Of a DNA stretch of 64,000 nucleotides, positions 27,421 through 35,932 are shown piece by piece. Each line of letters begins with the position of its first letter. Position 1 is the first letter of the stretch. The notes beneath the pieces are model-generated. The model had not been told where the DNA came from, ran no database searches, and saw only the letters and a list, made by a program, of their open reading frames with translations. The DNA is from Kitasatospora sp. NBC_01246 (GTDB lineage Bacteria > Actinomycetota > Actinomycetes > Streptomycetales > Streptomycetaceae), in contig NZ_CP108484.1 in the NCBI RefSeq assembly GCF_036226505.1, forward strand, positions 8,403,501-8,467,500, read 5' to 3'. The translations under genes and the position numbers were made by a program.

Positions 27421-28006
27421 GCGGGGGACCGAAGCGGCGGTCGGCGACGGGGCCGGGGATCGCCCGCCCGCCCGCCGTTCGCCCGCCGTTCGCCCGCCGT
27501 TCGCCGGCCATCACTGACCGTGCTGGTGGTGGGTGCCGTTCGCCCGGCCTGAGCCCGGGCGGTGGCCGTGGTCCTCCCAGGAGACCTCTCACCGCCCGGA
27601 CGAGTCGTCATCGACGCACCGTCGGCGATGGCTCGTCCCCACCACCGTCGCGCCTCGGCACGGCCGACGCACCTCGCAGCTACGGGCCCGCCTTCTGTGT
27701 GAGCGGTCCACGAGGCAGCCCCCGCACTGGGCGACGCCCGCCCTGCGCAGATGTAGCCTCCATGGGCCGCCCGCTGTCTTCTGCCTCCGCCCAGGTCGTC
27801 TCCGTACGTTGTGGTCCGGCCCGGGAGGGCCGCGTGTGGCTCAGGTCGCCTTGGCCTCGGTGGCTCGGGAGGAGTGAACGCCCGGCTCTTCGAGACGCCC
27901 TGGCTGCTGATTGAGATGTGCACGCTTCGTGTGGTCGCTGATTACGGAGCTGACAGCGGGGTGTTCCTCGGGTCGGCGGATGCTCTGCCGGCTGAGGAGG
28001 ACCGAA
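27421..28006. repeat. Gene-poor stretch with a threefold 11-base repeat
   Basis: Three tandem copies of GCCCGCCGTTC run from 27470 to 27502. The rest has short frames without codon bias. The part from ~27880 onward looks like the left end of an IS110-type element. Confidence 0.55.
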
Positions 28007-28128
28007 GTGAGCGAACGACGGGGCCAGGCGTGGGCCGGGATCGACGCTGGCAAGGGACACCACTGGGCAAACGGTGGCCGACGCGACCGGTGAGACGCTG
28101 GGGTCGAAGAAGATCGACAACGACGGTG
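28007..28128 (+). pseudogene. IS110-family transposase fragment
   Basis: GTG 28007 with GAGGAGG upstream starts VSERRGQAWAGIDAGKGHHW, the RuvC-like DEDD start of IS110 transposases with the first Asp in GIDAGK. One base is lost right after it, and the frame then reads VADATGETLGSKKIDND before the match ends at ~28128, exactly where a MerR-like relic on the other strand begins. Only ~40 codons of a ~400-codon gene remain. Confidence 0.82.
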
Positions 28129-28286
28129 AGTTCGACGTCGTCGAGGCTGCTCAGGAAGCCCGGCGTGGTAACCGGGATTTCCGCGGCGTAGCCCATTGTG
28201 GGGGTCGGGTAGTCGTCGTCGAGCTCGGCCTCGGCGCTCCTGTGGTCCGCCGTGTTCCGGTCGGTGGCGAGGGCGGCCTGTTCGAC
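28129..28286 (-). pseudogene. MerR/HspR-like regulator relic
   Basis: Read leftwards from 28286: VEQAALATDRNTADHRSAEA, ELDDDYPTPTMGYAAEIPVT, TPGFLSSLDDVE. The second part matches DDDDYPAYTMGRAAEMTG ... TTPGFLRSLGDQG of the intact regulator at 32748. The expected start codon is GTC (28284-28286) behind a GAGAAGG-like site, and the protein is cut off in the helix-turn-helix where IS110 sequence begins. It carries the same unusual upstream leader as the intact gene. Confidence 0.8.
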
Positions 28287-28887
28287 TAGCCCTTGCCTTC
28301 TCGGAAACGGGTTGAGGGCCCCGGCGCTGTGTGCGCCGGGGCCCAGGGACGTGTGGATTCACTGCTCCATCTACTGCACTACTGCTGCCGACTGTCGGGC
28401 CGGCTTGCGGTGTCCGCGTTGCCCGGGGGAGGGGCAGTGCGCGGGGATCGCGTATGCGTGACCGAAGACCACCTCTTCCATGACGTTCCATGACGAGGGC
28501 TACTGCGGTGACCGCCTGGCTCCGATTGCGTGCCGTGGCGGGCGATCCGACGGGGTGAACCCTTCCCTTCTCCTCTGGTGTACATCGTGCGTACTGCCGG
28601 TACTGCGAACTGCTGGATGTTGCGTCCTGCGCGTGCGCGACCGCCACCGCCGCGGGCCCCACGCACAACCGGGCCCGTGACGCCTGGCAGGTCACCCGCC
28701 TTCCGCCGCGAACCCCTTGTGTCATGACCGGGTCCCGCGTACTGACGACCTGCACGCCTCCTGCATCACCGCTTGTACTGCTGGTACTGCGAACTGCGGT
28801 ACTGCCCGGGCAGTTCGTGTCTGCCCGTTCTGCTGTCCTGCTCTCCTAACGCCAGGAACACTACACAGACTGCCGTGCAATGTCTAC
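28287..28887 (-). ncRNA. Long structured leader before the MerR-like relic (copy 1)
   Basis: No coding frame is supported. In the direction of the relic it holds, in order: the 11-mer GTAGACATTGC (28887-28877), a hairpin with stem CGGGCAG/CTGCCCG and loop ACACGAA (28827-28807), GCAGTAC-type heptamers next to CGCAGTTCGCAGTACC, another heptamer cluster near 28585-28610, a 24-base segment (28464-28441) identical to one in copy 2, and a 12-bp perfect hairpin (28344-28316) just before the gene. The same order is found at 31997-32747. Stem differences between copies keep the pairing. Whether it is an mRNA leader or a separate RNA is unknown. Confidence 0.5.
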
Positions 28888-28925
28888 TCTCATCAGCGCA
28901 GGTTTCCGTGTCTGGATGGCGGACC

Positions 28926-29126
28926 TTATTGCGGCCGCGTCCGGCCGGGGACGGGGTCGTCGGAGCTCGGGTCGAGGGCGTCTCGCAGGGCGTAGAGGTC
29001 GGCGGCGGTCGCCTGCTCGGCCAGGCGCGCCAGCAGTCGGCGCAGGACCCGGTCGTCGCCGTCGCGGACCGCCTCCACGATTCCGCTCAGGACGGAACCG
29101 TCCACGGTCGGTGCGGGCTGCTGCAT
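28926..29126 (-). CDS. Small hypothetical protein
   Basis: 66 residues from ATG 29126 with GAAGGAGGG 6 bases upstream (a GTG 6 bases earlier is too close to that site). Sequence: MQQPAPTVDGSVLSGIVEAV, RDGDDRVLRRLLARLAEQAT, AADLYALRDALDP. Soluble, acidic, helical, no known domain. Good binding site and codon bias support a real gene. Confidence 0.65.
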   Translation of the reverse strand: MQQPAPTVDGSVLSGIVEAVRDGDDRVLRRLLARLAEQATAADLYALRDALDPSSDDPVPGRTRPQ

Positions 29127-29253
29127 TTCCACCCTCCTTCGCGCCCCTCAGGGGCGTAGGCCCTCGCCGGGGCCTGGGACATCTCGGACAGGGCGGGAGG
29201 CTACCGGCCGCACGGCGGCCCGGAGCTGCGGGGTACCGGGTTGAGCGGCTTGT

Positions 29254-29445
29254 TCAGCCGGCGGGCGCGAGTGCGGTGAGCGCGGCGGCCAGGGCGCCGT
29301 GTACGGCGGGCGCGGCCGAGCTGGAGGCGAGCAGGAACCCGAAGGCGACGGCGACGCACGCCGCGGCCGGGGTCGCGCGGCGCTGACGGATCAGCACGGC
29401 GAGGACCGCGCCGAAGAACACGACGGCCGACAAGTTGAGGATCAT
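29254..29445 (-). CDS. Small two-helix membrane protein
   Basis: 63 residues from ATG 29445 with CGGAGGGAG upstream. Two membrane segments (LNLSAVVFFGAVLAVLI and AACVAVAFGFLLASSSAA) are separated by RQRRATP; the tail is Ala-rich. It matches a common class of tiny streptomycete membrane proteins of unknown role. Confidence 0.75.
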   Translation of the reverse strand: MILNLSAVVFFGAVLAVLIRQRRATPAAACVAVAFGFLLASSSAAPAVHGALAAALTALAPAG

Positions 29446-29639
29446 GCTTCTCCCTCCGTAGTCCGGCGGAGGCGCCAGGCCGCCGCCGATATCTGCCCTG
29501 GCTGCACCACATTTTTCCACGCTTCGATCACAGGCAGTGGAATCTCCCTGCACCCGGCGCGCCCGGTGGAGGTGCCGGCGGACGACGGGCCGGGGGTGCC
29601 CGCGCGGCCGCGCTGCGGCGGGCACTATCCTCTGGTGGC

Positions 29640-30035
29640 ATGTCGAACCCTGATGGGCTGCTCGTCGACATCGCCGCGATGGTGGAGTCCGAGCACAGCA
29701 ACCAAATGCCCCTGACCGTCGTCGTGCCCGGGGCGGTCATCACCGGCCGGCTCGCGCCGCAGAGCCTGTGGAACGAGCGAGTGGCGGAAGTCCTCGCCGG
29801 CTCGGAGCACCTCAAGCCATTCGCCGCACTCTTCGCGGCGCCCGCGGCCGGCGCTGGTGACGCGGCCGGCGAAGGCACGGCGGTGCCGGCGGTGCGGCCG
29901 ACGCATCTGCACCTGCACGTCGCCCGCATCCTGCAGGGCAGCTACGGGCTGCCGCACACCGGCGGCATGTACCGCATCGCCATCGCCGACATCAGCAGTT
30001 GGACGGTGGGAGACCTCAGCTACTCCGACCAGTGA
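29640..30035 (+). CDS. Hypothetical protein, possibly GvpU-like
   Basis: 131 residues. The N-terminal half (DGLLVDIAAMVESEHSNQ, MPLTVVVPGAVITGRLAP, WNERVAEVL) resembles the beta-strand pattern of gas-vesicle accessory protein GvpU and related small proteins; the C-terminal half is HLHLHVARILQGSYGLPHTG and MYRIAIADISSWTVGDLS. No other gas-vesicle gene is present, so a vesicle role is doubtful. Soluble. A 23-bp-arm hairpin follows its stop. Confidence 0.7.
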   Translation: MSNPDGLLVDIAAMVESEHSNQMPLTVVVPGAVITGRLAPQSLWNERVAEVLAGSEHLKPFAALFAAPAAGAGDAAGEGTAVPAVRPTHLHLHVARILQGSYGLPHTGGMYRIAIADISSWTVGDLSYSDQ

Positions 30036-30043
30036 CACCAGGG

Positions 30044-30095
30044 CCGGCCATGGCCGTGCCCCGGGCCCGCGAGCCCGGGGCACGGCCATGGCCGG
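30044..30095. terminator. Very strong bidirectional hairpin (23-bp arms)
   Basis: Arms 30044-30066 and 30073-30095 are exact complements around CCGCGA. It lies 9 bases after the GvpU-like gene and between it and the convergent DUF2267 gene, so it can end transcription from both sides. Confidence 0.9.
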
Positions 30096-30322
30096 TGTTG
30101 GATGGTCGGCTTCGGCGCGGCGCGGTGATGGTGCGGGGCGTCAGGCCGCGGTGGCCGGTCGCGCGTTGCCGAACAGGAGCGCTGACGACGACAAGGGCCA
30201 CCAGCGGCCGGGGGAGGGGGAGCCCGCCGGTCGTCGCGGTGCAGGCCTCGACGGGGAGGGCGTCGGCGAGGTCGCACCGCTCCTCGCCGACGAGTCGTGC
30301 GCCGAGGACGCCCTGGCCGTGG

Positions 30323-30811
30323 TCAGGGCGCGTTCGGCCCTCGGGCTGTTCTGGGGGCGGCCGAGGATGCGGTCGCGGTCGGGGCGGGTGTGGCGGGTCG
30401 TGGCCGGGGTGGCCCTGCTGCGGGGTCGGGGCGGCCGAAGAGGAGGTCGTAACCCGGGGGGAGTTGGAGCAGGAGGCGGTGGGTGAGGTCGTCGCCTGCG
30501 GCGTCGGCGACGACGCTGAGGACGGCGCTGACGTCCCAGGCGGCGGTCGCCTCGCTCGCGCCGGGGATCCAGGCGGCGGTGGCCCGTACGAACCGTTCCG
30601 CGTCCAGGGGCTGGGCGGCCTGCAGGGGGTTGAGGAGGACCAGGGCGAAGGTCTCCGGGAGCCGGGCCGCCAGCTCGGCCCGGTCGCGGCCGGCGACGTG
30701 GGCACCGAGCAGGGCCAGGACCACGCGGGCGGCCTGATCGGCCTCGCGGGGTGTGGGGTACTCGCCGCGTTCTCGGACCTGGGCCAGGAACGCCTCGGGT
30801 CGAAGAGTCAT
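30323..30811 (-). CDS. DUF2267 protein
   Basis: 162 residues from ATG 30811 (GGAGAGG upstream). MTLRPEAFLAQVRERGEYPT, READQAARVVLALLGAHVAG, RAELAARLPETFALVLLNPL and RFVRATAAWIPGASEA mark the four-helix DUF2267 fold; the tail (from ~residue 130) is Pro/Ala-rich and disordered. These proteins occur beside STAS, Hsp20 and other general-stress genes; no biochemical function is known. It is the last gene of an hsp20-STAS-DUF2267 block whose STAS gene is broken; at 10.3 kb the mirror situation holds. Confidence 0.88.
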   Translation of the reverse strand: MTLRPEAFLAQVRERGEYPTPREADQAARVVLALLGAHVAGRDRAELAARLPETFALVLLNPLQAAQPLDAERFVRATAAWIPGASEATAAWDVSAVLSVVADAAGDDLTHRLLLQLPPGYDLLFGRPDPAAGPPRPRPATPAPTATASSAAPRTARGPNAP

Positions 30812-30894
30812 CGTGGTTGCCTCTCCGGATGCGTGGGTGGGCGGTTGGGCCTGGGCGCGGGTTGCTGCCGTTCGCGGGCCCGGCGGCGGTGAGG

Positions 30895-31145
30895 TCGGGG
30901 TCCGCCGGTCAGGCGCCGTCCCAGGCCGGTGGGCCGCAGGATCCGGGTGACCGGGTACTGCGGCCGCGTAGCGCCGGGTGGTGGCCGGTGGTGTCGGCAC
31001 GGTTGCGGGCGGCGACGTGGGCGGCGAGCCCCGAGCAGTTCCTGAACGTCACTCGGGACACGTCGGCGACGACCCGGGGCCGGCCCTGCACGACGGTGAG
31101 GAGCCTGCGTCGACGGGGTGCGGCGCTCGCGAGGTTCGACGTCAC
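30895..31145 (-). pseudogene. STAS-domain gene relic
   Basis: One frame gives GRPRVVADVSRVTFRNCSG, LAAHVAARNRADTTGHHPAL, matching EVVLDLSEVTFMDCAGLGAL ... QADRNGRRLIV of the intact STAS gene at 10384; a shifted frame near 30960 gives PVTRILRPTGLGRRL, matching IRLLKLTGLHRRL. The start, first strand and frame are lost. It lies between hsp20 copy 2 and DUF2267. Confidence 0.8.
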
Positions 31146-31251
31146 CGCTGGCCGTCACCACGAGGGGGTGCCCGCAGCGCCGGCGGCGGCGTTGCTTCCT
31201 CGGCACCGGTCGAGCCTTCCCCGCTGACGCCCGGGCGGGCGCCGGAGGGGT

Positions 31252-31291
31252 GCCGCCCTGCGCGGCCCGGGGGTGCAGGGCGCAGGGCGGC
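31252..31291 (-). terminator. Terminator after the second hsp20 gene
   Basis: 12-bp perfect arms GCCGCCCTGCGC / GCGCAGGGCGGC with a 16-base loop, 12 bases past the stop at 31304. Confidence 0.7.
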
Positions 31292-31303
31292 AGGCTCAGG
31301 AGG

Positions 31304-31741
31304 TCAGGCGCGGATCTGCCTGGGGGCCGGCCCCTGGGCGGTGACGGAGATCTTGCGGGGCTTGGCCTTCTCCGCGACCGGGATGCGCAGGGTCAGCACG
31401 CCCGCGTCGTAGTCGGCGCTGATGCCCTCCGGGTCGAGGGTGTCGGAGAGCATCACCTGGCGGGAGAACACGCCCAGCGGCCGCTCCGAGAGCTCCATGC
31501 GCGCGCCCTCGACCTCCGGGCGCGGGCGCCGCTCCGCCTTGACGGTCAGCATGTTCCGCTCCACGTCGATGTCGATCGCCGCCGGGTCCACCCCGGGAAG
31601 GTCGAACGCGATCACGTACTCGTCGTCGGCCCGGTAGGCGTCCAGCGGCATCGGGGCGGGCCTGCTCCAGGTCCCGCTCTGGGTGACGAGCTGCTGGGTC
31701 AGACGGTCCAGCTCGCGGAAGGGGTCGGTGCGCATCAACAT
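31304..31741 (-). CDS. Small heat-shock protein, second Hsp20/Hsp18 copy
   Basis: 145 residues from ATG 31741 with GGAGG 8 bases upstream. It is colinear with the copy at 10803: MLMRTDPFRELDRLTQQLV, YVIAFDLPGVDPAAIDIDVE, RPLGVFSRQVMLSDTLDPEG, GVLTLRIPVAEKAKPRKI. Differences are conservative, with a distinct C-terminal tail (QGPAPRQIRA). Same holdase role expected. Its promoter has a perfect RheA operator although no rheA gene is adjacent; control by the rheA at 11347 is inferred. Confidence 0.95.
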   Translation of the reverse strand: MLMRTDPFRELDRLTQQLVTQSGTWSRPAPMPLDAYRADDEYVIAFDLPGVDPAAIDIDVERNMLTVKAERRPRPEVEGARMELSERPLGVFSRQVMLSDTLDPEGISADYDAGVLTLRIPVAEKAKPRKISVTAQGPAPRQIRA

Positions 31742-31798
31742 CGCGAAACACCTCCAGTGGTCCAGGCAACCAAGTGCCAATGCGCTTCACCTGACACC

Positions 31799-31827
31799 GT
31801 TGTAGCATGTCATCCATCCGATGACAA
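31799..31827 (-). promoter_or_regulatory. hsp20 copy 2 promoter with perfect RheA operator
   Basis: Leftwards, TTGTCA (31827-31822), 17 bases, TACAAC (31804-31799). TGTCATC-CATCC-GATGACA at 31808-31826 is an exact match to the RheA repeat and shares even the spacer with copy 1. Confidence 0.88.
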
Positions 31828-31996
31828 TGGCTGATGTCTCCGAAAGAGTGACGTCAGGAGAGATCGGTCGCGCCCGGTGCCGGGCCGCCACCGACCCCGG
31901 CCGGCGTGGGCTCCGGGTGTGGGCAGCCGAGCCCGTCCCTCGCGCAGGGAGAAGACTGCCTCCTCGGTACGCACCGGAAAATCTATGCCCGCTGAA

Positions 31997-32747
31997 GTAG
32001 ACATTGCCTGGCGGCGTGGTTACTGTTTCTCTCGTAGACGCGGTCAAGCAGTACCCGCCAGACACGAACTGGCGGGCAGCAGTACGCAAGTTCGCAGGTC
32101 GGCGCGGTTGCAGGGTCCTGAAGCCAGGGATGTGCAGTAAGGCGACAGGACCGGTGGCCGCTCCGGGCGGCCCGCAGGTATCAGGGGCCGCCACCCGGCG
32201 TTACCGCAGTTCATCACGTGCATGGCCCAGCAAGTGCATGACCCGAAGGTGAAGTTGAGTCGGGCAGTACCAGCAGTCGTAGGACGCGGTATCCCAGTAA
32301 AGGCGCCAGGACTGCGGGCGCGCGTGCTGGGAGGTCCGGGCAGTGGGGTTCCAAGCCGAGCAGGTGAGCACGACGGGCGACGGGGCTGGCTGCCGGACCG
32401 GGCGGACCATCAGGACCGCCGCAGCAGTAGTTGGCAGTACAGCAGTAACCGCAGTTCGCAGGGACAGAACCCGGGTAGTGCAGAGGATGAACGGAGGGAC
32501 GTAGCGCCATCAGGATCGCCCGGCCCGTGAGGCAATGCACCGGGCGGAATCCGAGGACCCCGAGGCAAGGACGGTGGTTTCCGGTCACGCATACGCGATC
32601 CCCGCACGCCCCCTCACCCGGGGCGAGGCGGACTCAAGGAACCCGGTCATAGGGCCGGAAGATGGTGTAAAACCCTTCGGGGCCCCGGGAGCCGCAACGG
32701 CCCCGGGGCCCCTCAGCGCGTCCCCGGACACAACAAGAAGAGGTGCA
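31997..32747 (+). ncRNA. Long structured leader before the MerR-like gene (copy 2)
   Basis: No supported coding frame. In order: GTAGACATTGC (31997-32007), a hairpin with stem CCCGCCAG/CTGGCGGG and loop ACACGAA (32054-32076) followed by CAGTACGCAAGTTCGCAG, a GCAGTACCAGCAGT cluster near 32262, a GCAGTACAGCAGTAACCGC cluster near 32425, the 24-base segment shared exactly with copy 1 (32582-32605), and an 11-bp hairpin (32679-32712) ending 35 bases before the gene's GTG. Against copy 1 the first hairpin keeps its loop but has a different, still paired stem. Confidence 0.5.
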
Positions 32748-33107
32748 GTGACCACGGCAACCATCCGACCGCACACCCCCGACACCCCCGACCGTCTCGA
32801 CGACGACGACTACCCCGCCTACACGATGGGCCGCGCCGCCGAGATGACCGGTACCACACCCGGCTTCCTACGCTCCCTCGGCGACCAGGGCCTCATCACC
32901 CCCCTGCGCTCCGAAGGCGGCCACCGGCGCTACTCCCGCTACCAGCTGCGCATCGCGATGCGCGCGCGTGACCTCGTCGACCAGGGCACCGCCATCGACG
33001 CAGCCTGCCGCATCGTCATCCTGGAAGACCAGCTCGAAGAGGCCCTGCGCATCAATGACGAGCTCCGCCGCTCCCAGCAGGGCCAGGCCCCCGACGCCGA
33101 TACCTGA
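32748..33107 (+). CDS. MerR/HspR-like DNA-binding protein
   Basis: 119 residues from GTG 32748, behind AGAAGAGG. An acidic N-terminus (DTPDRLDDDDYPAYTMG) leads into a winged helix-turn-helix (GRAAEMTGTTPGFLRSLGDQ, LITPLRSEGGHRRYSRYQL) and a coiled coil (CRIVILEDQLEEALRINDEL). The motif is that of HspR-type MerR proteins; no effector domain is present. The very long leader with an attenuator-like hairpin suggests post-initiation control of its expression. A destroyed paralogue with the same leader lies 4.5 kb away in opposite orientation. Confidence 0.88.
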   Translation: MTTATIRPHTPDTPDRLDDDDYPAYTMGRAAEMTGTTPGFLRSLGDQGLITPLRSEGGHRRYSRYQLRIAMRARDLVDQGTAIDAACRIVILEDQLEEALRINDELRRSQQGQAPDADT

Positions 33108-33592
33108 CCGTCTGCCCCGCCCGGCCGACGAGACCGGCCCGCGGTGGGCGACAAGCGCTCACCGCAGGCCGCCCGGCCGCCCGTCCGAGGGCAACGCCGC
33201 CGGCCGCCGAGCCTGGATCGTGGAGCGTCCTCTCCTGGGCGGGCGGGCCGCAGACCCCGCCTCACCAGCGCGAGCTGTCCGTGACCACCGGGTACGACGG
33301 CTTCGTCGTCACTCCCGAGCCCACGCCCCGACACGCTCATCCATCACCGTCGCGCCAGGGTCAGGACGCCTGCCCGGCGGCGATGGCCGGCCGACTTCCG
33401 CCGACCGGACCGCGCCTGCCTCCCGGCCGGCTCTGCCCGGGACCCGCCAGTAGGCGGTTCGCCCACGCGGGTGGTCCGCCGGGCCCCCGGCCACTACGGT
33501 GTGGTGTGCCCCCGCACGCGGGCCGTCAGGTCAGATTCCCGCTTCGCGGGCGCACCCCGGGCCGCCGAGATCGGGGCCGCAAGGAGTGAACG
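33108..33592. other. Intergenic region between MerR-like and STAS genes
   Basis: No gene supported on either strand; no hairpin stood out. Probably holds the STAS gene promoter. Confidence 0.4.
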
Positions 33593-33982
33593 GTGACCGT
33601 CTCCGAGGAGAGTCGACCTCCTGCCCTCGATGTCTCCCTGAGGCCGGGCGCGGGCGACGTGGTGCTCGACGCGGCGGGCGACCTCGACCAGACCACCGGT
33701 CCACTGCTGAGCGCCGCCGTGGAGAGTGTCCTGGACACGCCGGCCGTTCCCGGGAAGCTGGTGGTCGACATGTCCCGGGTCGCGTTCTGCGACTCCGGTG
33801 GCCTCAATGCCCTCATCCGCGCCCACCTGCGCGCCCGCGAAGCGGGGTCGGAGCTTCACCTGCTGCGTCCGACCGCACCCGTCGCGGCTCTGCTGCGCCG
33901 TACCGGCGTGGACCAGGTCCTGCTCGTGGGCCCGGACCCTGCGGCGGCCTTCACCCAGGAGGGCATGCCCGGGTTCGCGTGA
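33593..33982 (+). CDS. STAS-domain anti-sigma-factor antagonist
   Basis: 129 residues from GTG 33593 (CAAGGAGTGAAC upstream). STAS features: VVLDAAGDLDQTTGPLLSAA, KLVVDMSRVAFCDSGGLNAL, RAREAGSELHLLRP, VAALLRRTGVDQVL. Unlike the STAS protein at 10384 it keeps the Ser in D-S-G-G, so serine phosphorylation by an anti-sigma kinase is possible. No kinase or sigma gene is adjacent; the partner must be elsewhere. Confidence 0.9.
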   Translation: MTVSEESRPPALDVSLRPGAGDVVLDAAGDLDQTTGPLLSAAVESVLDTPAVPGKLVVDMSRVAFCDSGGLNALIRAHLRAREAGSELHLLRPTAPVAALLRRTGVDQVLLVGPDPAAAFTQEGMPGFA

Positions 33983-34355
33983 GGTCGCACCGCCGCGGAG
34001 CAGCGCCCCGCGGGGAGAAGCTCGCCGGTGGCCGGGGTGCCACGGGCGGCCTGGAGGCCCCTGAGCCCCGTGGGACTTCGTGTCGGCGGGCATGTCCGGC
34101 GTGGCGAACGGGGCGCGGTCGAGAACGATGTCGCGTACGGGGGGAGTGCTCGGTGTACCAGGACCGGGCCGGAACGGCGCCAGGTGCAGGCCGGTCGGCG
34201 GACCGGCGCAGCGGCCGTCCTCACCGTCTTTCGCCCGGCGGGTCCGGCGGGCGATCGTGGGACGGGCCGGCGGGTCCGCCGGGGCGGGGTGCTGCCGGCG
34301 GCCCGCGCGTGCGGGGCGTCGCGGGAAGCCGGTATTGCCGAGGCGGCGAACCGCG

Positions 34356-34386
34356 CGGGCCCGGTGCGCTGTGAGCACCGGGCCCG
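34356..34386 (-). terminator. Terminator of the DEAD-box helicase gene
   Basis: 12-bp perfect arms CGGGCCCGGTGC / GCACCGGGCCCG with a 7-base loop, directly past the helicase stop at 34394. Confidence 0.8.
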
Positions 34387-34393
34387 GCGGGTG

Positions 34394-35932
34394 CTACGCG
34401 GCGAGGGCCACGCGCGCGGGCGCGCGGCGGCGGCCGGAGGTGCCCCGGTTGTCGCGGCCGGCGGCAGACCGGGTGTCGCCGGAGCCGCTTGCAGGGCGGC
34501 CACGGCGGCCACGGCTGGTGGACGCGCTGCGGCGGGGGCGTTCGGCGACGGGGTCGGCGATCACGGTGGGGATGCCGGTGGGCACGCGGGCGCCGGTGAT
34601 GCGGGACAGTTCCTCGTCGCCGGCGGTGACCCGGGTGGTGACGGGGGTGATGGCGGCGGTGGTCATCATCCGGGTCATCTCGCGGCGCTGGTTGGGCAGC
34701 ACCAGCGTGACGACGGTGCCGGACTCGCCGGCGCGGGCGGTGCGCCCGCCCCGGTGGAGGTAGTCCTTGTGGTCGTTCGGCGGGTCCAGGTTGACGACCA
34801 GGTCCAGGCCGTCGACGTGGATGCCCCGGGCGGCCACGTTGGTCGCGATCAGGGCGGTGACCTGGCCGGTGCGGAACTGCTCCAGGGTGCGGGTGCGCTG
34901 GGGCTGGGACTTGCCGCCGTGCAGGGCCGCGGCCTTCACGCCGTTGGCGAGCAGCTCGTCGACCAGGCGGTCCGCGCCGTGCTTGGTGTCGATGAACATG
35001 ATCACCCCGCCGTCGCGCGACGCGATGTGGGCGATCGTGGCGTTCTTGTCGAAGCTCTGGACGTGCAGCACGTGGTGCTCCATGGTGCTGACCGCTCCGG
35101 CGGACGGGTCCACCGAGTGGGTGACCGGGTCCTTGAGGAAGCGCCGCACCAGCCGGTCGACGTTGCGGTCCAGGGTGGCGGAGAAGAGCATCGTCTGGCA
35201 GCCCTCGGCGACCTGCTCAAGGAGCTCGGTGACCTGCGGCAGGAAGCCCATGTCGGCCATCTGGTCGGCCTCGTCGAGCACCGTGATGCCGACGCCGTCG
35301 AGCTGGCAGTCGCCGCGCTGGATCAGGTCCTTGAGCCGCCCGGGGGTGGCTACCACGACCTCGGCACCGCGGTTCAGTGTCTGGGCCTGGCGGCCGATCG
35401 ACATCCCGCCGACCACGGTCGCCATCCGCAGGCGCACCGCGTGGGCGTAGGGGGTGAGGGCATCGGTGACCTGCTGGGCGAGTTCGCGGGTGGGGACCAG
35501 GACCAGGGCCAGCGGGCGGCGCGGCTCGGCTTTGCGTCCGGCGGTGCGGGCCAGGACGGCGAGGCCGAAGGCGATGGTCTTGCCGGAGCCGGTGCGGCCT
35601 CGTCCGAGGACGTCGCGGCCGGCCAGCGAGTTCGGGAGCGTCGCGGCCTGGATCGGGAACGGCGCGGTGACGCCCTGGCGGGTGAGCACCGACAGCAGCG
35701 CCTTCGGCATGTCCAGCTCGTCGAACGCTTCGACGGCCGGCAGGGCCGGGGTGGTGCTGACCGGCATCGCGAACTCGCCCTGCGGGGACGAGCCCTGACG
35801 GGAGCCCCGGCTGCCGGAGGAGTACCGGCCGCCGGCGGGCCGGTCGCCGTAGAAGGAGCTGCCGCCGGAGCGGGAGCCCGTGGAGGAGCGGGAGTTGGCG
35901 TTCTGGTACGACGAGTGACTGGAGCGGTTCAT
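34394..35932 (-). CDS. DEAD-box RNA helicase
   Basis: 512 residues. A Ser/Gly/Arg-rich N-terminal tail (1-60) precedes the helicase core. Motifs: Q (FPIQAATLP), I (GRTGSGKT), Ia (PTRELAQQV), Ib (TPGR), II (DEAD), III (SAT), V (NVAARGIHVDGLD), VI (HRGGRTARAG). The C-terminal ~90 residues are basic (RPRRSASTSRGRRGRPASG...), suited to RNA binding. It likely unwinds structured RNA, as in cold-shock or ribosome-assembly helicases; the neighbouring cold-shock gene in the same direction supports a cold role, but they are separated by terminators. Confidence 0.95.
   Translation of the reverse strand: MNRSSHSSYQNANSRSSTGSRSGGSSFYGDRPAGGRYSSGSRGSRQGSSPQGEFAMPVSTTPALPAVEAFDELDMPKALLSVLTRQGVTAPFPIQAATLPNSLAGRDVLGRGRTGSGKTIAFGLAVLARTAGRKAEPRRPLALVLVPTRELAQQVTDALTPYAHAVRLRMATVVGGMSIGRQAQTLNRGAEVVVATPGRLKDLIQRGDCQLDGVGITVLDEADQMADMGFLPQVTELLEQVAEGCQTMLFSATLDRNVDRLVRRFLKDPVTHSVDPSAGAVSTMEHHVLHVQSFDKNATIAHIASRDGGVIMFIDTKHGADRLVDELLANGVKAAALHGGKSQPQRTRTLEQFRTGQVTALIATNVAARGIHVDGLDLVVNLDPPNDHKDYLHRGGRTARAGESGTVVTLVLPNQRREMTRMMTTAAITPVTTRVTAGDEELSRITGARVPTGIPTVIADPVAERPRRSASTSRGRRGRPASGSGDTRSAAGRDNRGTSGRRRAPARVALAA

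Noticed and set aside
28717..28995. Cys-rich frames (CITACTAGTANCGTAR..., YCWYCELRYCPG) in the copy-1 leader
   Set aside because: The apparent peptide repeats arise from the GTACTGC DNA heptamers, read in several frames alike, and have no supported start.
29640..30035. Gas-vesicle cluster
   Set aside because: Only a weak GvpU-like resemblance; no GvpA, GvpF/L or other vesicle gene occurs nearby.
32004..32252. An 82-codon frame (VDAVKQYPPDTNWRAAVRKF...) inside the copy-2 leader
   Set aside because: The equivalent part of copy 1 does not encode a similar peptide, while the DNA hairpin and its loop are conserved, favouring RNA over protein.
28287..32747. Interpretation of the heptamer-rich blocks as a CRISPR array or replication iterons
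   Set aside because: Heptamers are irregularly spaced, with no constant spacer length, no cas or rep genes, and they are tied to MerR-like genes.
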